The translations under genes and the position numbers were made by a program. From NCBI GenBank assembly GCA_035943995.1, contig DASZBS010000053.1:13183-77182 (forward strand): a DNA stretch of 64,000 nt, written 5' to 3'. The notes below the pieces were generated by a model that saw only the letters and a program-made list of their open reading frames with translations, was not told where the DNA came from and searched no databases. Source of the DNA: Vulcanimicrobium sp035943995. Lineage in GTDB: Bacteria > Vulcanimicrobiota > Vulcanimicrobiia > Vulcanimicrobiales > Vulcanimicrobiaceae. This document shows positions 59,094 through 64,000 of the stretch, piece by piece (within the stretch, counting starts at the first letter, position 1; each line of letters begins with the position of its first letter).

Positions 59094-59717
59094 ATGGCAA
59101 CCACGCAACAACCCCCGGACGCGCGCGAAGGCACGCTGCGCCACATCGTCACCTCGGTGCTCTTTACGATCGTCACGGTCGTCGCGCTCGGCCTCATTTA
59201 CCCGGCGATCATCTGGGCTCTGGGGAGCGTGCTGTTCCACCACCAGGCGGGAGGCTCGCTGATCGTGGACAAGAGCGGCAAGGTGATCGGGTCGGAGCTG
59301 GTCGGGCAGAACTGGACGAAGCCGCAATATTTCCAAGGCCGTCCGTCCGCGGCAGGCAAGGGCTACGATCCCACGTCGACCGGCGGCACGAACCTCGGCC
59401 CGACCAGCAAAAAGCTGATCGACGCCACCAAGAGCGCGATCGCAGCGCTGAAGAAGGCAAACCCCGACGCGACGGGCCCGATACCGATGGATCTCATCAC
59501 GTCGAGCGCAAGCGGCATCGATCCAGACATATCGCCGGAGGGCGCATACTACCAGGTACCGCGCGTCGCAAGAGCGCGCGGAACGTCAGCCGACGCCGTG
59601 CGCGCACTCGTCACCGCACACATCACGCCGCGCCAATTCGGCCTCCTGGGCGAACCCCGCGTCAACGTCCTCGAACTCAACCGCGCGCTCGACGCGCAAG
59701 GAGCCGCCACGAAGTGA
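59094..59717 (+). CDS. kdpC: KdpC, potassium-pump chaperone subunit
   Basis: 207 aa. One N-terminal transmembrane helix, then a periplasmic/exposed domain with family motifs 'GSELVGQNWTKPQYFQGRPS', 'SGIDPDISPEGAYYQVPRVA' and 'RVNVLELNRALD'. It raises ATP affinity of KdpB. The stop overlaps the GTG of the next gene. Confidence 0.95.
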   Translation: MATTQQPPDAREGTLRHIVTSVLFTIVTVVALGLIYPAIIWALGSVLFHHQAGGSLIVDKSGKVIGSELVGQNWTKPQYFQGRPSAAGKGYDPTSTGGTNLGPTSKKLIDATKSAIAALKKANPDATGPIPMDLITSSASGIDPDISPEGAYYQVPRVARARGTSADAVRALVTAHITPRQFGLLGEPRVNVLELNRALDAQGAATK

Positions 59718-60616
59718 CCCGCCCCAAGGCAACGACACGCGCTTCGGCGACGGCGCGCGCGCTCGTAGTCGCCATCGTCACCGCCAGTGTCACCCTGAGC
59801 CTGTCGAAGGGTGCGGGTGCCCAGGCACCGACCCCCGCGCCAACGGCGTCACCGTCACCCGCACCCTCGGCCGCGCCGAACCCGATCGGCCCGTCGCTGG
59901 GCAACAACGACCCGTGCACGTCGATCGCGGCGATCGTGACACGTCCGTCCGTAACGAACTCGGTGTGCACGGTGCGCCCGAATCACGTCGAGATCGAAAC
60001 CGGCTACTTGAACACGAGCTTCGACGGCGGCGGCAACACGGTCGCGTACCCGCAGACCCTGATCCGCATCGGCACGGCGATCCCGGCGCTCGAGCTGCAG
60101 ATCGCGCCGCCGGGCATCAACCGCACGAACGCGGGCGGCATCGTAACGGGCACGACCGACATCGGCGCCGGTTTGAAATACGTCTTCGGCTACACGCCGA
60201 AGTTCAACTACGGCGGCCAGGCGTTCTTCACCGCGCCGACCGGCACCAACGGCTTCTCGGCCAACGGCACGAACTCGACGTACGCGCTCAACGCGGGCTA
60301 CACGCTCAGCCCGGTGTTCTCGCTCGCAACCACGCTGGCGACGAACTCGCTCACGAACGGCCCGCAGCGCTGGACATCGTTCGTCCCGTCCCTCGTGCTG
60401 GGCGTATCGCTGCCGAACACGACCGGGCTCAACCTGGAGATCGCGCAGTTTTCGCACGCGAACGGCCCGGCGACGCCGACCCGCACGCAATACCTGTTCG
60501 CGGTGTACCGCGACCTCGGCCCGCGCGTGCAGCTCGACGCGTCGTTCGCCACGTCGCCGACCGCGGCGACCGGCAAGTACAAATCCGTCGGCTTCGGCGC
60601 GAGCTTCTACTTCTGA
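59714..60616 (+). CDS. Outer-membrane beta-barrel protein linked to kdp
   Basis: 300 aa. GTG start overlaps the kdpC stop. The signal peptide includes residues encoded by a REP-like repeat ('SVTLSLSKGAGA'). A Pro/Ala/Thr-rich linker (about 40-60) leads to an 8-12 strand barrel ending 'SVGFGASFYF' with terminal Phe. The pattern resembles the 'MetA-pathway/phenol' transporter-like barrel family (PF13557). In the kdp operon it may bring K+ or solutes through the outer membrane; this is inference from position. The 3' end overlaps the kdpD-like gene on the other strand by 10 bp. Confidence 0.75.
   Translation: MTRPKATTRASATARALVVAIVTASVTLSLSKGAGAQAPTPAPTASPSPAPSAAPNPIGPSLGNNDPCTSIAAIVTRPSVTNSVCTVRPNHVEIETGYLNTSFDGGGNTVAYPQTLIRIGTAIPALELQIAPPGINRTNAGGIVTGTTDIGAGLKYVFGYTPKFNYGGQAFFTAPTGTNGFSANGTNSTYALNAGYTLSPVFSLATTLATNSLTNGPQRWTSFVPSLVLGVSLPNTTGLNLEIAQFSHANGPATPTRTQYLFAVYRDLGPRVQLDASFATSPTAATGKYKSVGFGASFYF
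59785..59814 (+). repeat. REP-like repeat copy 7, in the signal-peptide region of the kdp-linked barrel
   Basis: Best consensus-like copy: core CACCCTGAGCCTGTCGAAGG, preceded by CAGTGT and followed by GTGC. The CACCCT and AGGGTG ends pair around the middle. It is in frame and encodes part of the signal peptide. Confidence 0.85.
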
Positions 60617-62718
60617 GCGGTCTCGCCGGCGGCGGCAACCGTGCGCGGCGCGAGCACCAGCAGCTCGCGCGCGCCCGCCGCGAGCGCGCGCACGGCGAAC
60701 GACGGCTTGCCGAAGAACCGGCGCTTGGGATGCCGCGGCGACTCGACCGCCAGCACGTCGCCCACGGCGAGCAACTGCACGATGCGCACCGCGGCGTCGG
60801 CCGCGACGTCGGCGACGAACGAGCCGTGCACCGCGCTCGTCGCGCGAGCCAGCGCGTCGACCGCGGCGCGCGTCGCCGGATCGTCCTGCGGCGAGACCGC
60901 GACGACGCGCAAGTCGACGTCGAGGCGGCGCGCCAGCCGCCCGGCGCGCTCGACCAGCTGCACGTCGCGCTCGCGCGGCGCGACGCCGAGCACGATGCGC
61001 GCGAACGGCCGCTCCCGGCGGCGCTCGGAACGCGCGCGCAGCATCTCGCGCACGGCGAGCTCGCGCAGCGCGGCCAAGTTCTCGGTGCGGAAGAAGTTGG
61101 ACAACGCCGCGTCGACCCGGTCGCGCGGATAGATCTTCCCCTCGCGCAACCGCTGCCGCAGCACGTCCGGTGTCACGTCGATGAACACCGCGTCGTCGGC
61201 GAACTCCAGCACGCTGTCGGGCAGCGTCTCGCGCACGCGCGTCCCGGTGAGCCGTTCGACGGCGTCGTTCACGCCCTCGAAGTGCTGCACGTTGAGCGTC
61301 GTGATCACGTCGATCCCGCCGCGCAAGACGGCGATCACGTCGTCATAGCGCTTCGCACGCGCACCCGCGCTGAGATTCGTGTGCGCGAGCTCGTCGATCA
61401 GCGCGACCGCCGGATGACGCAGCAACAGCGTCTCGAGGTCCATCTCGCCGTTGGCAAGCCGCGGAATCTGTTCGATCCCGGTGAGCTGCGCCGCCGTCTC
61501 GGCGCGCCCGTGCGTCTCCACCAGCGCGGCGACGACGTCGACGCCGTCGTCGATGAGCTGATGCGCACGATCGAGCATCGCGTACGTCTTCCCGCTCCCG
61601 GCGACCGAACCCAGATAGATGGTGAGCTTGCCGTAGCCGATGCGCAACCGGTCGCCGAGCGCGGTGCCGTACGGATGGCGCCCGCCGTCGTACGCCGAGC
61701 GCGCGGGCACGCCGGCGGGGTCGGCGACGAGCACGTCGCGATCGAGCGGTCGTTCCAAGATACGGTCCGCGAGCGCCCCCCGCGGCACGATGAGCAGCGA
61801 CGCACGAACTTCACGCAGGTCGCCGCGCGCCAAGCCCGGCGGCGCAGAGATCACACCGCCGTCCGCGCGCAGCGTCGCCGCCGTCAAGCGTGCGACATCG
61901 ACCCCGCCGAGGGCCGTCGCTTCGAGCGCGAGATCGAGCGCGTCCGCGAACGCGGCGGCCCGCCGCACGAACGCCTCCGCATCGCCGGCGCCGGCAACGA
62001 CCGCGAGCGCGATCGACACCTTGCTCGGCGCGATGACCGGGATCGTGAGATCGTCGACGACGCGCAGCAGCAGCTCGCGCATCATGCTCAGGTTCTTGGG
62101 CTGAAACACGCCCGCGGCGGCCCGCTCGACGTCCTCGTCGCGCACGATGCGCCCGGTGCGCAACCGCGACTCGAGAATCGACGGTGCGACGTCGAGTGCG
62201 ATCACACGATCGGCTTTGCGCAGGAACGCGATGGGCACCAGCTCGCGAATCGGATGCCCGACGATGCGCTCCGCAACGGGCGCGACGGTGTCCAAGTGCA
62301 TCACGTTGAACGCGCCGAGCACCGACTTGCCGGCCTCGCGCAGCGCGAGCGCGTCCTGCCACCGCTTCGTGTGCGTCGCCCCGCTGGGATTCGCATGCGC
62401 GAGCTCATCGACGACGATCGTCTCGTAGTCGCTGGCAAGCGCGGCCTCGAGATCGAAGTCCTCGACGGTCGTCCCCGCGACCGTGAAACGCCGCGGCGGG
62501 ATGCGCGGCAGCGACGCGGCAAGCGTCTCGAGCTGCGGCCGCCCTTTCGTCTCGATCCACCCGATCGCCACGCGCCGCCCCGCCTTCGCCTCGCCGAGCG
62601 CGTCGGCGATCAAGCGGTGCGTCTTCCCCGCGCCGGGCGCGCCGCCCAGATAGATCGTCAGCTTCGGCGTCAGGCCGAGCTCGACGAGCAGCGCCGCCGC
62701 GGAGCGTCTTTCTCGCAC
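60607..62718 (-). CDS. kdpD: KdpD-type sensor with two tandem KdpD/USP units and no kinase
   Basis: 703 aa from GTG 62718. Two complete sensor units follow each other. Unit 1 is KdpD domain 17-225 (Walker A G25-T33, 'GGAPGAGKT'; Walker B about 100-105, 'VVDELAHANP') plus USP-like domain about 233-345. Unit 2 is KdpD domain 363-560 (Walker A 'GSVAGSGKT' at 370-378; Walker B 'LIDELAHTNL' about 440-449) plus USP about 573-690. The protein has no membrane helices, GAF or histidine-kinase part. In E. coli these domains are the N-terminus of one KdpD kinase. A divergent membrane kinase lies 47 bp away. The pair may act as a split KdpD. Confidence 0.9.
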   Translation of the reverse strand: MRERRSAAALLVELGLTPKLTIYLGGAPGAGKTHRLIADALGEAKAGRRVAIGWIETKGRPQLETLAASLPRIPPRRFTVAGTTVEDFDLEAALASDYETIVVDELAHANPSGATHTKRWQDALALREAGKSVLGAFNVMHLDTVAPVAERIVGHPIRELVPIAFLRKADRVIALDVAPSILESRLRTGRIVRDEDVERAAAGVFQPKNLSMMRELLLRVVDDLTIPVIAPSKVSIALAVVAGAGDAEAFVRRAAAFADALDLALEATALGGVDVARLTAATLRADGGVISAPPGLARGDLREVRASLLIVPRGALADRILERPLDRDVLVADPAGVPARSAYDGGRHPYGTALGDRLRIGYGKLTIYLGSVAGSGKTYAMLDRAHQLIDDGVDVVAALVETHGRAETAAQLTGIEQIPRLANGEMDLETLLLRHPAVALIDELAHTNLSAGARAKRYDDVIAVLRGGIDVITTLNVQHFEGVNDAVERLTGTRVRETLPDSVLEFADDAVFIDVTPDVLRQRLREGKIYPRDRVDAALSNFFRTENLAALRELAVREMLRARSERRRERPFARIVLGVAPRERDVQLVERAGRLARRLDVDLRVVAVSPQDDPATRAAVDALARATSAVHGSFVADVAADAAVRIVQLLAVGDVLAVESPRHPKRRFFGKPSFAVRALAAGARELLVLAPRTVAAAGETAQK

Positions 62719-62765
62719 ACGATGTCATTCGCAGGGCGGCACCGCGGCTCCCCGAAGCGCTGATC

Positions 62766-64000
62766 GTGCGCTCGCGAACCGTCGCCGCCGCAGCCTTCGC
62801 GCTGCTGATCGTCACGTTCGCCGCCGACGCGGTGACGCAGCAGACGCTCGTCATCGCGATCCTGCTGGACGTCCCGATCGTCCTGGCGGCGCTCACGCAA
62901 AGCCGTCGCCTGACGTTGTCGCTGGTCGTCGCCGCACTCGCCGCCGACGCGGCGGCCGGCTTCATCAACGCCGCGCACGACGACTACCGCTGGGACCCGG
63001 TCGGCGTCGGCGACCGTCTCCTCTCGATGCTCTCGATCGTCCTCGTGGGCTACCTGAGCACCGCCGTCCAAGAACGCGCCGAGCGCGTCGGCCGCCTCGC
63101 CGCGCAAGAAGCGCGCGCACGCCGCGAGGCCACGCTCGCCGCGGCCGCCGACCGCATGCGCGCGTCGCTCTCCCCCGACCTCGTCAAACGCGCGATCGTC
63201 CGCGAAGCCCCGAACGCACTGGACGCCACCGCAGTCTTCTGGTACCCGAGCGGAAGCGACGGCGAGATCCTAGCCGCCCGCACCGGCGAAACCGACGTCG
63301 ACGTCGTCGACGAACGCCCGTCCGCCGAGATCGCAACGCTCACCCACCGCGTCGCGGACGACCGCACCGTCACGGTCGTGCGCGGAGTCGACCCGGTCGG
63401 GCGCTTCGTCCTCGAACGCCTGCAAGCACGCAGCGCGATCGCGATCCCACTGGCCGACCGCGGCACGAGCTTCGGCGTGCTGATCGCCGCATCGAACGCC
63501 GAAACGCCGGACGAAACCATCATCCAGGCCGCGCACGCCTTCGCAGCGCTCGCAGTCGACGCACTAGGCCAAGCCCGCCTCTTCGCCGAGCTCGCAGAAC
63601 GCAACGAAGCGCTGAGCGAACGCCAGGACGTAATTCGCGACCTGGTCTATGCCCTCTCGCACGACCTGCGCACACCGCTCGCCGCACTCGCCATGACGCT
63701 GCGCCAAGCCGCCGACGGCTCGTACGGTGCACTGCCGGAACGCTACGAAACGGTGCTGCGCGACAGCCTGGTCTCGATCGACGACCTGCGCCGCCTAGCA
63801 GAAACGCTACTCCTCGTCGCCCGCTTCGAATCGGGCGACCGCCGCGCAAACGTCGAGCTGATCGAGCTCGGCCCGGTCGCCCGCGAGATCGGCTCGGAAC
63901 TGCAAGCGATGGCGGACGCGCGCAGCATCGCGCTCGCCGTCGACGCCAGCGTCGAAGCGCCGGTGCGCGCGGCCCGCGGCGACCTCAAGCGCGCGCTCGC
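62766..64000 (+). CDS. Membrane histidine kinase with GAF domain (partial, runs off window)
   Basis: 411 residues visible from GTG 62766; the 3' end is outside. The N-terminus has about four short transmembrane helices (residues 4-95), like the DUF4118 region of KdpD. A coiled coil and a GAF domain (about 130-265) follow, then the HisKA box with H299 in 'LVYALSHDLRTPLAAL'. The catalytic ATPase part is only beginning at the edge. Order TM-GAF-HisKA equals the C-terminal half of KdpD. It is divergent from the tandem KdpD sensor, so it is probably the kinase partner. A kdpE-like regulator could follow outside. Confidence 0.85.
   Translation, partial: MRSRTVAAAAFALLIVTFAADAVTQQTLVIAILLDVPIVLAALTQSRRLTLSLVVAALAADAAAGFINAAHDDYRWDPVGVGDRLLSMLSIVLVGYLSTAVQERAERVGRLAAQEARARREATLAAAADRMRASLSPDLVKRAIVREAPNALDATAVFWYPSGSDGEILAARTGETDVDVVDERPSAEIATLTHRVADDRTVTVVRGVDPVGRFVLERLQARSAIAIPLADRGTSFGVLIAASNAETPDETIIQAAHAFAALAVDALGQARLFAELAERNEALSERQDVIRDLVYALSHDLRTPLAALAMTLRQAADGSYGALPERYETVLRDSLVSIDDLRRLAETLLLVARFESGDRRANVELIELGPVAREIGSELQAMADARSIALAVDASVEAPVRAARGDLKRAL

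Noticed and set aside
1..64000. CRISPR arrays, insertion sequences and rRNA genes
   Set aside because: I found no regularly spaced direct repeats, no transposase and no rRNA-like stretch; repeats present are the short REP-like family, one 23 bp tandem and one coding microsatellite.

Overview
The window is about two-thirds G+C and densely coded on both strands. Several genes use GTG or TTG starts, and one probably uses CTG. It encodes outer-membrane beta-barrel-like proteins, many lipobox-containing lipoproteins, a complete-looking flagellar export and switch set, GatCAB, CheC and an FliY-like FliN. This mix fits a diderm bacterium outside the Proteobacteria. My best guess is a Vulcanimicrobiota/Eremiobacterota (former WPS-2) type of genome, but this is inference from gene content and style, with no marker-gene tree behind it.

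1-20625 is a flagellar and chemotaxis cluster read on +: flgD (partial), a TIGR02530 protein, flgE, flbD, motA, motB, fliM, fliN/Y, fliO, fliP, fliQ, fliR, flhB, flhA, a PilZ protein, cheY, cheC, cheA, cheW. It is interrupted between flhB and flhA by a four-gene cassette on the other strand (9632-14082). That cassette holds three paralogous lipoproteins and a copper-amine-oxidase-N/beta-barrel protein.

20660-25423 (+) holds a small membrane protein, an RlmD/RumA-type rRNA methyltransferase, a Nif11-like small protein overlapping a sulfotransferase, and a secreted S53 (sedolisin) protease. 25439-33410 (-) is one long run: three large lipoproteins, three phage-tail-collar ('microcystin-dependent') proteins, a lipoprotein carrying a collar domain, and a VOC protein.

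33653-47543 is mostly housekeeping: gatCAB, a decayed mazEF module, a STAS-TM protein, mutS2, tyrS, hslO (Hsp33), two HU proteins, tRNA-Pro(GGG), RNase HI and a polysaccharide deacetylase. 47588-54340 holds a DUF3465 protein, a large unknown membrane protein, a GNAT acetyltransferase, an S9 peptidase with a TetR-type regulator, and an RsbW-like ATPase.

54567-64000 is a potassium region: tiny membrane ORFs, kdpF, kdpA, kdpB, kdpC, an outer-membrane protein, a kinase-less protein with two KdpD sensor units in tandem (-), and a divergent membrane histidine kinase cut by the window end.

Two themes cut across the window. A short REP-like palindromic repeat is inserted in or at the ends of several coding genes (fliR, gatA, mutS2, hslO, the Kdp-linked porin) and forms the terminator after the second HU gene. 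A lipoprotein family sharing an N-terminal IP...R.P.YVS motif is scattered in two clusters (six members).
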